A DNA stretch of 64,000 nt, from assembly GCF_018882335.1 (NCBI RefSeq), contig NZ_JACVOS010000005.1:62001-126000 (forward strand), in the 5' to 3' direction. Both the position numbers and the translations under genes were made by a program. How positions within the stretch are numbered: the stretch's first letter is position 1; every line of letters starts with the position of its first letter. This DNA comes from Polynucleobacter sp. AM-25C3. Lineage in GTDB: Bacteria; Pseudomonadota; Gammaproteobacteria; Burkholderiales; Burkholderiaceae. Under the pieces are notes generated by a model that was given only the letters and a program-made list of their open reading frames with translations, was not told where the DNA came from and did no database searches. Positions 1-7,174 of this stretch are shown here, one piece after another.

Positions 1-118
1 CCAATAAGGCCAGGCGGATCTCCCGCAGCATTTCTGCAGTGTTCGCTTCGGTGAGGCGAGCTTGCCCGCGCATTGTTTTAACAACACGGGATAGACGGTC
101 GGTGAGATTCTCTAGCAT
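1..118 (-). CDS. ffh: Signal recognition particle protein Ffh (5' end only)
   Basis: The reverse strand from the ATG at 118 reads MLENLTDRLSRVVKTMRG and continues with QARLTEANTAEMLREIRLAL, which matches the start of the Ffh N (four-helix) domain. Ffh is the GTPase that binds 4.5S RNA and signal sequences and delivers nascent membrane proteins to FtsY. Only the first 39 codons are present; the GTPase and M domains lie outside the window. It is divergent from the CcsA-like gene with about 20 bp between the starts, a neighbour pair seen widely in proteobacteria. Confidence 0.9.
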   Translation of the reverse strand, partial: MLENLTDRLSRVVKTMRGQARLTEANTAEMLREIRLALL

Positions 119-138
119 TTATCGATTAGACTTTCCAG

Positions 139-987
139 ATGGATATTTTAGGTTACTCAGGCTCGGGATGGCTCCCATCTGCACTTTATTTGCTTCTTTT
201 GGCCTTTTTGAGCTCGAGACCCAAGGGAAAGATTGAGTCTCCTGCTTTTAATGGGCTGATTCAGGCGGTGATTTTCTTGATTCTGCTCATCCATGGAATT
301 CAACTGCATGATTCAGTATTCACACCCGAGGGCTTTGTCTTTGGTTTTGCTCAAGATCTCTCTTTGATTGCTTGGGTAGGCCTCGCTTTTTACTGGTTTC
401 AGTCTTGGTTTTTGCCTATCTCGAGCTTGCGCTGGCTGGTGTTGATTTTTGCTTTGATCTGCTCAGCATTGCCCGCCATTTTCTCAGGCACCTTGATTTC
501 TCCAAAAGCGGTTTCTGACCCTTGGTTTAAGGGGCACTTTATTGTCGCCACCATTTCGGTTGGGCTCTTGAGTCTTGCGGCAATGCACGCCATGTTAATG
601 AGCGTTCAAGACCGAGCACTACATCGTCAGTTGGCCGTCATCCCCAACAGTCGTATAGCTCATTGGCTTGAGGACTTACCGCCATTGATGACAATGGAAA
701 GTCTCTTATTCAATTTGCTCTACGTTGGTTTTGCATTACTGAGTTTGACGGTGTTTTCTGGCTTACTCTTTTCTCAAGCCTTATTTGGCAAGCCACTCGT
801 TTTTGATCACAAGACTATCTTTGCACTGATTTCTTGGTTCCTGTTTGCCGGGCTGATTGTTACTCGCTGGCGTGTTGGCTTGCGCGGGCGCGCCGCCATC
901 CGCTGGGTCTTAAGCGCATATACCGCCTTGCTCCTAGCTTATGTTGGCAGCCGCTTTGTCCTGGAAGTCATTCTGCAAAGGGCATGA
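139..987 (+). CDS. CcsA/YpjD-like cytochrome c assembly family membrane protein
   Basis: A 282-residue, very hydrophobic protein with about eight predicted membrane segments. It resembles the YpjD/CcsA (cytochrome c assembly, HemX-like) family usually found next to ffh. Conserved-looking histidines are His133 in the GHFIVATISVG segment and His224 in FDHKTIF, positions that bind or shuttle haem in CcsA relatives. The C-terminal loop WRVGLRGRAAIRW is typical of this branch. Full CcsA works with CcsB in cytochrome c maturation, but YpjD-type proteins are poorly characterised, so a specific haem-handling role is only inferred. The ATG at 139 is used; the stop lies just before the amidase gene. 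Confidence 0.8.
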   Translation: MDILGYSGSGWLPSALYLLLLAFLSSRPKGKIESPAFNGLIQAVIFLILLIHGIQLHDSVFTPEGFVFGFAQDLSLIAWVGLAFYWFQSWFLPISSLRWLVLIFALICSALPAIFSGTLISPKAVSDPWFKGHFIVATISVGLLSLAAMHAMLMSVQDRALHRQLAVIPNSRIAHWLEDLPPLMTMESLLFNLLYVGFALLSLTVFSGLLFSQALFGKPLVFDHKTIFALISWFLFAGLIVTRWRVGLRGRAAIRWVLSAYTALLLAYVGSRFVLEVILQRA

Positions 988-991
988 AGTT

Positions 992-1807
992 TTGATTAAA
1001 TGGCTTCTTTTAATTGCTGGCCTAGGCTTTTTATACCTTTGGCTTAAAGGAAAAAAGCAGTCAAAGCTCAATACGGATGAGGCCGCTAAGGTAAAAGCCC
1101 AGCGTGCCAAAATTGTTGAGCCAGAGACTATTGTCCAGTGCCAGTCTTGTTCTCTGCATCTTCCAAAGTCAGAGGCGATTGCGCAAGAAGACCGGTTCTA
1201 TTGCTCAAAAGAGCACCTTAATAGTTTGGATGCTCAGGGTTGGTTGGGCTCTGCCGCTTGGAGAATCTCCCCGAATCAAGATATACGACCAGAGGGCCTC
1301 ACGCCGGATTTGGTCGTCATTCATCACATTAGTCTTCCGCCTAGCGATTTCGTGGATCGCAATTCCACCCAATTTATTGTGGATTTTTTCCAAAATAAAC
1401 TGGGTTCCTCTTTGCATCCCTATTTTGAAGAGATTGCTGATCAGAAGGTCTCTAGTCATTTCTTGATTTCCCGTCGTGGTGAGGTATTCCAGTTTGTATC
1501 TACCCAAAACAAAGCTTGGCATGCCGGCCCCTCATCCTTTTTGGGTCGGGAAAAGTGTAATGATTTTTCGATTGGCGTTGAGTTGGAAGGTGATTCTGAG
1601 CATCCCTTTGAAGCAATTCAATATGAATCGCTGGCTAAATTAAGTACTCAACTTGGGGCTGTCTATCCCAATTTACAATTTGCTGGGCACAGCGATATCG
1701 CCCCAGGAAGAAAAACTGACCCAGGCGTGCAATTTGATTGGCAACAGTTCCGCACAAAAACTGATATTCCTGTCGAAAAATTACCCTTCGGATTGCAGTC
1801 CCGCTAG
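992..1807 (+). CDS. ampD: PP0621-type N-terminus fused to AmpD 1,6-anhydro-N-acetylmuramyl-L-alanine amidase
   Basis: The AmpD part cleaves the lactyl-L-alanine amide bond of anhydro-muropeptides during murein recycling. The first ~25 residues form one membrane helix followed by KGKK, predicting a cytoplasmic C-terminus. A CxxC...YCSKEH zinc-ribbon-like segment follows, as in small PP0621-family proteins. From about residue 100 it is an amidase_2 domain with candidate zinc ligands His111, His233 and Asp243 and catalytic Lys241 (GHSDIAPGRKTDPG). Numbering uses the TTG at 992, just after the ccsA stop, which gives 271 residues; an ATG at 941 would overlap the upstream gene by 47 bp. In relatives the two parts are normally separate adjacent genes. 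Confidence 0.82.
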   Translation: MIKWLLLIAGLGFLYLWLKGKKQSKLNTDEAAKVKAQRAKIVEPETIVQCQSCSLHLPKSEAIAQEDRFYCSKEHLNSLDAQGWLGSAAWRISPNQDIRPEGLTPDLVVIHHISLPPSDFVDRNSTQFIVDFFQNKLGSSLHPYFEEIADQKVSSHFLISRRGEVFQFVSTQNKAWHAGPSSFLGREKCNDFSIGVELEGDSEHPFEAIQYESLAKLSTQLGAVYPNLQFAGHSDIAPGRKTDPGVQFDWQQFRTKTDIPVEKLPFGLQSR

Positions 1808-1823
1808 GATCAATAATTAGTAT

Positions 1824-1845
1824 GTGAGCACACGCTCACTTTCTA
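1824..1845 (+). terminator. Possible weak terminator hairpin after ampD
   Basis: GTGAGC and GCTCAC pair around an ACAC loop (1824-1839), followed by only TTTCT. The 6-bp GC-rich stem lies 17 nt past the ampD stop, but the T-tract is poor, so this is tentative. Confidence 0.25.
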
Positions 1846-1944
1846 CCCCTTTGGCTAAAAAGGGCTATAAAATACGCACCAAAATGAGCCCTAATTTCTT
1901 AAAAATATAGGGAAAAACACTAATAAATATTCATCAGAAATGTC

Positions 1945-1973
1945 TTACCAAATTCCGAATATTTCCCTATACT
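1945..1973 (+). promoter_or_regulatory. Predicted sigma-70 promoter of nrdAB
   Basis: TTACCA (1945-1950) and TATACT (1968-1973) are separated by 17 bp, giving a reasonable -35/-10 pair and an expected transcription start near 1980, about 100 nt before nrdA. The -10 lies inside the upstream NrdR-like box, the usual arrangement for repression by NrdR. The rest of 1808-2080 is AT-rich and holds no gene I can see. Confidence 0.5.
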
Positions 1974-1979
1974 TAGTGG
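1964..1979 (+). promoter_or_regulatory. NrdR-like box 1 (upstream, degenerate)
   Basis: TCCCTATACTTAGTGG matches 11 of 16 positions of an NrdR box written as ACACTATATATAGTGT. It starts exactly 31 bp before box 2, about three helical turns, the spacing typical of NrdR operator pairs, and it covers the -10 hexamer. NrdR is the ATP/dATP-sensing repressor of ribonucleotide reductase operons; its own gene is not in this window. Confidence 0.55.
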
Positions 1980-1994
1980 TAAATGCACTTCGAG

Positions 1995-2010
1995 ACACTA
2001 GATGTAGTGT
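1995..2010 (+). promoter_or_regulatory. NrdR-like box 2 (perfect arms)
   Basis: ACACTAGATGTAGTGT has perfect 6-bp inverted arms (ACACTA/TAGTGT) around GATG, close to the NrdR box consensus. It lies downstream of the predicted -10 and 71 bp before nrdA. Paired with box 1 it predicts cooperative NrdR binding. Confidence 0.65.
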
Positions 2011-2080
2011 TTGAATACAGCAATACCCTATTGTTTTTTAACGATTTTTGTCCAAATAACTATATATAAGCAGGAAAAAT

Positions 2081-5047
2081 ATGACATATGCCAATCCCCA
2101 GACAGCAGGACAGACTGCCGGCACAAATAACCCAGGAATGAATCCCTCTGAATCCATGAATCAAGCCCCATCTGCTGGCTTTGTCGCAGGTGGCGTTGGT
2201 GGTGGTCAAGCGACTCAATTGTCCGATTACAAAATTATTCGTCGCAATGGTTCGGTAGTAGCGTTTGAGCCATCCAAAATCGCGATTGCTGTAACGAAGG
2301 CATTTTTGGCAGTTAATGGAGGTCAAGGCGCAGCTTCCGCACGTGTGCGTGAGCAAGTTGAGCAATTGACCCATGCGGTAGTGCGCGCATTATTGCGTAG
2401 CCGTCCAAATGGCGGCACTTTCCACATTGAAGATATCCAAGATCAGGTCGAGTTGGCCTTGATGCGTAGCGGTGAGCACAACGTTGCTCGTGCTTATGTT
2501 CTGTATCGCGAAAAGCGTAATCAAGAGCGTGCAGCTCAGCAGGGCACTACACAGGAAACTGAAGCATCTACTGAAGCGGCCGCATCCGGTTTAAAGGTGA
2601 CTGATAACGGTGTTGAGATGTGGCTAGATATGGCTGCTTTGCGCACGATTATTGAGGCAGCATGTGAAGGTCTTGGAAATAACATTGATGCCAGTCCAAT
2701 CATTACTGAAACCATCAAGAATTTATACGATGGTGTGCCAATGGCTCAAGTGTATGACTCAGCGATTTTGGCTTCACGCACTTTGATTGAAAAAGATCCA
2801 GCTTATAGCCAAGTGACAGCACGCATTTTGATGCATGTGATCCGTAAAGAAATTTTGGGTCGCGAAGTATTGCAAGGCGATATGCAAGCTGAGTACAGCA
2901 CTTACTTCGCCAAGTACATCAATGAAGGTATTTCTGCTGAGTTGTTAGATCCACGCATGCGTGAGTTCGATCTTCCAAGATTGGCTGCAGCGTTGAATGC
3001 CAGCCGTGACTTGCAGTTCAATTACCTTGGTCTGCAAACTTTGTATGACCGCTACTTCTTGCATATTGAAGATCGTCGTATTGAAATGCCGCAAGCCTTC
3101 TTCATGCGCGTTGCGATGGGCTTGTCTTTAAATGAGTTGGATCGTGAGCGTCGTGCAATCGAATTCTATGAAATCCTTTCTACATTTGATTTCATGTCCA
3201 GTACGCCAACCTTGTTTAACTCTGCGACAACACGCCCTCAGTTGTCTAGCTGCTACTTAACAACGGTGGATGATGATCTTGATGGCATCTACGAAGCATT
3301 GAAAGAGAATGCACTCTTGTCTAAGTTTGCCGGTGGTTTAGGTAACGACTGGACAAACGTTCGCGCTTTGGGAAGTCATATCAAAGGCACTAACGGTAAG
3401 TCACAGGGTGTTGTGCCATTCCTTAAAGTAGTGAACGACACAGCAGTTGCCGTGAATCAAGGTGGTAAGCGCAAGGGTGCAGTTTGTGCCTACCTAGAAA
3501 CATGGCACTTAGACATTGAAGAGTTCCTCGAGTTGCGCAAGAACACCGGTGATGATCGTCGCCGTACGCATGACATGAATACTTCGAATTGGATTCCAGA
3601 TTTGTTCATGAAGCGGGTCATGGAGGGTGGTGAGTGGACATTGTTCTCACCTTCAAATACCCCTGACTTGCATGACAAATACGGCAAGGCATTTGAAGAG
3701 GCTTATGTTGCTTACGAGCAAAAAGCTGACAGAGGTGAGTTGAAGCCATTCCGTCGCATTCCTGCGCAACAATTATGGCGCAAGATGTTGGGTATGTTGT
3801 TTGAAACTGGTCACCCATGGATCACATTTAAAGATCCTTGCAACATCCGTAGCCCACAACAGCATATCGGCGTTGTTCACTCTTCCAACTTGTGTACTGA
3901 GATCACCCTCAACACCAACGAGAGCGAAATTGCAGTATGTAACTTAGGTTCCGTGAATCTGACTGCACACATGACGACAGATGCCTCTGGCAAGATGATT
4001 TTGGATCATGAGAAGCTCCAAAAAACAGTTCGCACTGCTATGCGCATGTTGGACAACGTAATTGATATCAATTACTACGCTGTTGCTAAAGCACGTAACT
4101 CCAACTTGAAGCATCGTCCAGTCGGTATGGGCATCATGGGCTTCCAGGATTGCTTGCATATGCAACGCATTCCTTACGCAAGCGATGAGGCAATCCAGTT
4201 TGCTGACTCCTCTATGGAGGCAGTGTGCTACTACGCTTACCAAGCATCCAATGAATTGGCTGAAGAGCGTGGTGTTTACAGCACATACAAAGGCTCATTG
4301 TGGGATCGCGGCATTCTTCCGCAAGACTCTGTAGCCTTGTTGGCGGCAGAGCGTGGTGGTTACCTTGAGGTAGATAGCTCTTCCACTATGAATTGGGATG
4401 GTTTACGTGCCAGCATCAAGCAACACGGCATGCGCAACTCCAATTGCGTAGCGATTGCGCCTACCGCAACGATTTCTAACATCATTGGCGTTTCAGCTTG
4501 TATCGAGCCTACATTCCAGAACTTGTTCGTGAAATCCAACCTCTCAGGTGAATTCACGGTAGTAAATGAGTACTTGGTGCGTGATTTGAAAGATCGCGGC
4601 CTCTGGGATGAGGTCATGATTGCGGATTTGAAGTATTTTGACGGTACTTTATCCAAGATTGATCGCGTTCCACAAGACTTGCGTGATTTGTACGCTACTG
4701 CATTTGAAGTCGAGCCAAGTTGGTTGGTTGAAGCTGCTTCACGTCGCCAGAAGTGGATTGACCAAGCGCAGTCACTTAACATCTACATGGGTGGCGCATC
4801 TGGCAAGAAATTGGATGACACCTATAAGTTGGCATGGTTGCGCGGTCTGAAGACTACGTATTACCTCCGCACAATGGCCGCAACCCACGTTGAGAAATCG
4901 ACCGTGACTAGTGGTCAGTTGAATTCAGTATCTAGCGGTGGTGGTGTAAATGGTACAGATGCTGCAGCTGCACAAGAAGCGGATGGTCCAGTTTGCACAA
5001 TGCGCCCAGGTGATGCTGGCTTTGAAGAATGTGAAGCATGTCAGTAA
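2081..5047 (+). CDS. nrdA: Ribonucleoside-diphosphate reductase, class Ia alpha subunit
   Basis: This subunit reduces ribonucleoside diphosphates to deoxyribonucleotides, with NrdB supplying the radical. A low-complexity leader (about residues 1-48, rich in Gly, Gln and Asn) precedes an ATP-cone for allosteric control (about 50-145) and the catalytic barrel. Active-site residues are readable: Cys391 in LSSCYL, Asn603-Cys605-Glu607 in NLCTEI, Cys620 in AVCNLGS, and the radical-transfer pair Tyr927-Tyr928. The C-terminal CEACQ supplies the thioredoxin-reducible cysteine pair. At 988 residues it is longer than E. coli NrdA (about 760). The ATG has an AGGAAA ribosome site upstream. nrdB follows after 45 bp, so one NrdR-controlled operon is expected. 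Confidence 0.97.
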   Translation: MTYANPQTAGQTAGTNNPGMNPSESMNQAPSAGFVAGGVGGGQATQLSDYKIIRRNGSVVAFEPSKIAIAVTKAFLAVNGGQGAASARVREQVEQLTHAVVRALLRSRPNGGTFHIEDIQDQVELALMRSGEHNVARAYVLYREKRNQERAAQQGTTQETEASTEAAASGLKVTDNGVEMWLDMAALRTIIEAACEGLGNNIDASPIITETIKNLYDGVPMAQVYDSAILASRTLIEKDPAYSQVTARILMHVIRKEILGREVLQGDMQAEYSTYFAKYINEGISAELLDPRMREFDLPRLAAALNASRDLQFNYLGLQTLYDRYFLHIEDRRIEMPQAFFMRVAMGLSLNELDRERRAIEFYEILSTFDFMSSTPTLFNSATTRPQLSSCYLTTVDDDLDGIYEALKENALLSKFAGGLGNDWTNVRALGSHIKGTNGKSQGVVPFLKVVNDTAVAVNQGGKRKGAVCAYLETWHLDIEEFLELRKNTGDDRRRTHDMNTSNWIPDLFMKRVMEGGEWTLFSPSNTPDLHDKYGKAFEEAYVAYEQKADRGELKPFRRIPAQQLWRKMLGMLFETGHPWITFKDPCNIRSPQQHIGVVHSSNLCTEITLNTNESEIAVCNLGSVNLTAHMTTDASGKMILDHEKLQKTVRTAMRMLDNVIDINYYAVAKARNSNLKHRPVGMGIMGFQDCLHMQRIPYASDEAIQFADSSMEAVCYYAYQASNELAEERGVYSTYKGSLWDRGILPQDSVALLAAERGGYLEVDSSSTMNWDGLRASIKQHGMRNSNCVAIAPTATISNIIGVSACIEPTFQNLFVKSNLSGEFTVVNEYLVRDLKDRGLWDEVMIADLKYFDGTLSKIDRVPQDLRDLYATAFEVEPSWLVEAASRRQKWIDQAQSLNIYMGGASGKKLDDTYKLAWLRGLKTTYYLRTMAATHVEKSTVTSGQLNSVSSGGGVNGTDAAAAQEADGPVCTMRPGDAGFEECEACQ

Positions 5048-5092
5048 GCTATTTGCTTGCTGATTGAGAAAAATAAGAATTAGGAGAGAGTT

Positions 5093-6280
5093 ATGTTGAA
5101 TTGGGAAGAGGAAGTTGCTCCCGCGCTAGCGAAGGCTGGCTTTTCACCGCAACCAGCGGTAGCTGAGCCACAACGTGTGCAGCCAGATGAAGTTGCTATT
5201 GCAGCACCTCAAGATGCTGCACCTGCACCTGTGCAAGCTGCTTCATTGGCTGGCGGTGTAGCGCATCGAGTCAATGCAGCAGATAAGCGCGTGATTAATG
5301 CCAAGACTGACGTAAATCAGTTGGTTCCATTTAAATATAAGTGGGCGTGGGAGAAATATCTGGCTGGTTGCGCAAATCATTGGATGCCACAAGAGATCAA
5401 TATGAACCGCGATATCGCGCTTTGGAAAGATCCTAATGGTTTAACCGAAGATGAGCGCCGCATTATTAAACGCAATCTCGGTTTTTTCACGACAGCGGAT
5501 TCTTTAGCGGCAAACAACATTGTTTTGGGTACTTATCGCCACATTACTGCTCCAGAATGCCGCCAATACCTATTGCGCCAGGCTTTCGAAGAGGCGATTC
5601 ATACTCACGCTTACCAATATATTGTGGAATCTTTGGGTTTAGACCAAGGCGAAATCTTCAACGCGTATCACGAGATTGACTCCATTCGCGCTAAAGATGA
5701 GTTCTTAATTCCTTATATCGACGTACTAACTAACCCAACTTTTAAAACTGGGACATTAGAAACTGACCAAACATTGCTGCGATCACTCATCGTTTTTGCT
5801 TGCGTGATGGAAGGATTATTCTTTTATGTTGGTTTTACGCAAATACTTGCAATGGGTCGTCAAAACAAAATGACGGGTGCTGCTGAGCAGTATCAATACA
5901 TCCTTCGCGACGAGTCTATGCACTGCAATTTTGGTATTGATTTAATTAATCAAATTAAGCTGGAGAACCCGCAGTTATGGACTTCTGCGTTCAAAGATGA
6001 GATCAAAGCGATCTTCGAAAAAGCAGTGGAATTAGAGTACCGTTATGCAGAGGATACGATGCCTCGTGGAGTGCTCGGATTGAACGCGCCGATGTTCAAA
6101 GGTTACCTAAGATACATCTGTAATCGTAGATGTTTGCAAATAGGACTTGACGCGATGTTCCCAAATGAAGAGAATCCATTCCCATGGATGTCAGAAATGA
6201 TTGATCTAAAAAAAGAGAGAAACTTTTTTGAGACACGCGTTATTGAGTATCAAACTGGCGGTGCGCTAAGTTGGGAATAA
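5093..6280 (+). CDS. nrdB: Ribonucleoside-diphosphate reductase, class Ia beta subunit
   Basis: NrdB houses the di-iron/tyrosyl-radical cofactor of class Ia ribonucleotide reductase. Candidate iron ligands are Asp136 (TTADSL), Glu167 and His170 (EEAIH), and Glu274 and His277 (RDESMH); Tyr174, four residues after His170, fits the radical tyrosine. A 60-75 residue Ala/Pro-rich leader precedes the core, making the protein 395 residues, slightly longer than usual. A strong AGGAGAG ribosome site precedes the ATG. A terminator lies about 150 bp downstream. Confidence 0.97.
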   Translation: MLNWEEEVAPALAKAGFSPQPAVAEPQRVQPDEVAIAAPQDAAPAPVQAASLAGGVAHRVNAADKRVINAKTDVNQLVPFKYKWAWEKYLAGCANHWMPQEINMNRDIALWKDPNGLTEDERRIIKRNLGFFTTADSLAANNIVLGTYRHITAPECRQYLLRQAFEEAIHTHAYQYIVESLGLDQGEIFNAYHEIDSIRAKDEFLIPYIDVLTNPTFKTGTLETDQTLLRSLIVFACVMEGLFFYVGFTQILAMGRQNKMTGAAEQYQYILRDESMHCNFGIDLINQIKLENPQLWTSAFKDEIKAIFEKAVELEYRYAEDTMPRGVLGLNAPMFKGYLRYICNRRCLQIGLDAMFPNEENPFPWMSEMIDLKKERNFFETRVIEYQTGGALSWE

Positions 6281-6614
6281 GTAGTTAATTAAAAAGCGCA
6301 TAGCCGGCTAAATAGGAGATTAGACGGTTGGATAGTTTTAAAAGTCAGCAAAACCAGACTCAAATCCGAAAACCCTTATCCAAGGGTGTCCGGACTATTC
6401 TCTCTATTTTTTCCAGCAAATTTAAGAAGCCGTTGTCCTTTGGGGCCACGGCTTTTTTTCCAAGATTCATTAGCGTGCAGCACTTAGCATCAAGCCGCGC
6501 GCCGATGAATGGCTCGCTCGTCGGCTCCAATCGGTTGCAAAACCAGGCGGAAATGAATGGTCGGGTCTTCTTAATCGGTAGTTTGTACTAATCCTCACGT
6601 GAAGGAGCATTACT
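6281..6614. other. Gene-free interval between nrdB and the histone-like gene
   Basis: This 334-bp interval holds a Rho-independent terminator (6427-6460) and presumably the histone promoter, though I cannot place convincing -35/-10 boxes. A frame from a TTG at 6328 runs across the terminator and encodes no recognisable protein, so it is not called. Confidence 0.6.
6427..6460 (+). terminator. Rho-independent terminator of nrdAB
   Basis: AAGCCGT (6427-6433) pairs with ACGGCTT (6448-6454) and runs into seven Ts. It lies about 150 bp after the nrdB stop and before the histone gene. Confidence 0.8.
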
Positions 6615-6971
6615 ATGGCAATCGCCAAGAAAAAAGTTGCTGCAAAGAAGCCTGCTGCTAAAAAAGTAGCTGCAAAGAAGCCTGCTGCTAAAAAGCCTGC
6701 TGCTAAAAAAGTAGCTGCTAAAAAGCGTCCTGCTGCTAAAAAAGCTGCTGCTAAGAAGCCTGCTGCTAAAAAAGTAGCTGCTAAAAAGCGTCCTGCTGCT
6801 AAAAAAGCTGCTGCAAAGAAGCCTGCTGCTAAAAAAGTAGCTGCTAAAAAGCGTCCTGCTGCTAAAAAAGCTGCTGCAAAGAAGCCTGCTGCTAAAAAAG
6901 TAGCTCGCAAAGTAGCTGCTAAGAAGCCTGCTGCTAAAAAAGTAGCTCGCAAAGTAGCAAAAAAAAAGTAA
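6615..6971 (+). CDS. Ala/Lys-rich histone H1-like DNA-binding protein
   Basis: A 118-residue protein made almost entirely of AAKKP/VAAKK repeats, like the C-terminal-type H1 histones of betaproteobacteria (HctB/AlgP-like). It should bind DNA non-specifically and help compact the nucleoid. A GAAGGAG ribosome site precedes the ATG. The zero frame ends KVAKKK-stop after nine As. The -1 frame continues without a stop to 7093 with further Lys/Ala sequence ending LNPAAAWPFPTGTRP, a tail I associate with these histones. The intact product may therefore be about 159 residues, by programmed frameshift, transcriptional slippage or a homopolymer indel. Copy number of the internal repeats probably varies between strains. 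Confidence 0.85.
   Translation: MAIAKKKVAAKKPAAKKVAAKKPAAKKPAAKKVAAKKRPAAKKAAAKKPAAKKVAAKKRPAAKKAAAKKPAAKKVAAKKRPAAKKAAAKKPAAKKVARKVAAKKPAAKKVARKVAKKK
6711..6899 (+). repeat. Three tandem copies of a 63-bp unit in the histone gene
   Basis: The unit beginning GTAGCTGCTAAAAAGCGTCC starts at 6711, 6774 and 6837. The copies differ at one or a few positions (for example GCTAAG versus GCAAAG), and a partial copy begins at 6900. The period is a multiple of three, so gain or loss of units keeps the frame and changes protein length by 21 residues. Confidence 0.9.
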
Positions 6972-6997
6972 GTAAGCCTGCTGCGAAGAAAGCGGGC
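6962..6997 (+). other. Candidate -1 ribosomal frameshift site
   Basis: In the zero frame A-AAA-AAG (6962-6968) is the same heptamer as in E. coli dnaX and ends directly at the TAA stop. After a 7-nt spacer, GCCTGCT (6976-6982) and AGCGGGC (6991-6997) can form a 7-bp stem with one G-U pair and an 8-nt loop. Slipping back one base would join the histone to the downstream tail. Lys-rich coding favours such heptamers by chance, so function is unproven. Confidence 0.5.
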
Positions 6998-7093
6998 AAA
7001 GCTGTAAAAAAGCCCGTGGCTAAAAAAGCTGTTGCTTCAACAACGTTGAATCCTGCTGCTGCTTGGCCCTTCCCAACTGGCACACGTCCATAA
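6968..7093 (+). other. C-terminal extension of the histone-like protein in the -1 frame
   Basis: Reading from 6968 in the -1 frame gives 41 codons, [20 protein letters not shown] then [21 protein letters not shown], ending in TAA at 7091-7093. The first half keeps the Lys/Ala character; the second half is a non-repetitive Pro/Trp-containing tail. There is no start codon or ribosome site of its own. It is most easily explained as the real C-terminus of the histone, reached by frameshifting or separated by an indel. Confidence 0.65.
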
Positions 7094-7118
7094 GCTCTGC
7101 TTGTAGACGGGTGAAGTT

Positions 7119-7149
7119 CAAAGGGATCTCTCACGAGATCCCTTTTTTA
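7119..7149 (+). terminator. Rho-independent terminator of the histone gene
   Basis: AAGGGATCTC (7121-7130) pairs perfectly with GAGATCCCTT (7135-7144) around TCAC, followed by a T-run. It lies 26 bp after the -1-frame stop, which fits that stop being the true gene end. It may also stop minus-strand transcripts from the kinase gene. Confidence 0.88.
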
Positions 7150-7174
7150 TTGCTACTTCTGGAATTTATTGGCT

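Noticed and set aside
941..991. Start of the AmpD fusion at the ATG at 941
   Set aside because: It would overlap the ccsA-like gene by 47 bp and add non-homologous residues; the TTG at 992 begins directly at the membrane helix.
6328..6591. An open frame of 87 codons from a TTG downstream of nrdB
   Set aside because: It crosses the nrdB terminator hairpin and its T-run, shows no recognisable domain, and has no typical codon pattern.
6470..6952. A 160-codon antisense frame over the histone gene
   Set aside because: It is the reverse complement of the Lys/Ala repeats, giving a repetitive FLAA-type peptide; the sense gene has a good ribosome site and family tail.
6615..6971. Short repeats that might suggest a CRISPR array
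   Set aside because: The repeats are coding (GCTGCTAAAAAA units for Ala-Ala-Lys-Lys) with no unique spacers and no cas genes.
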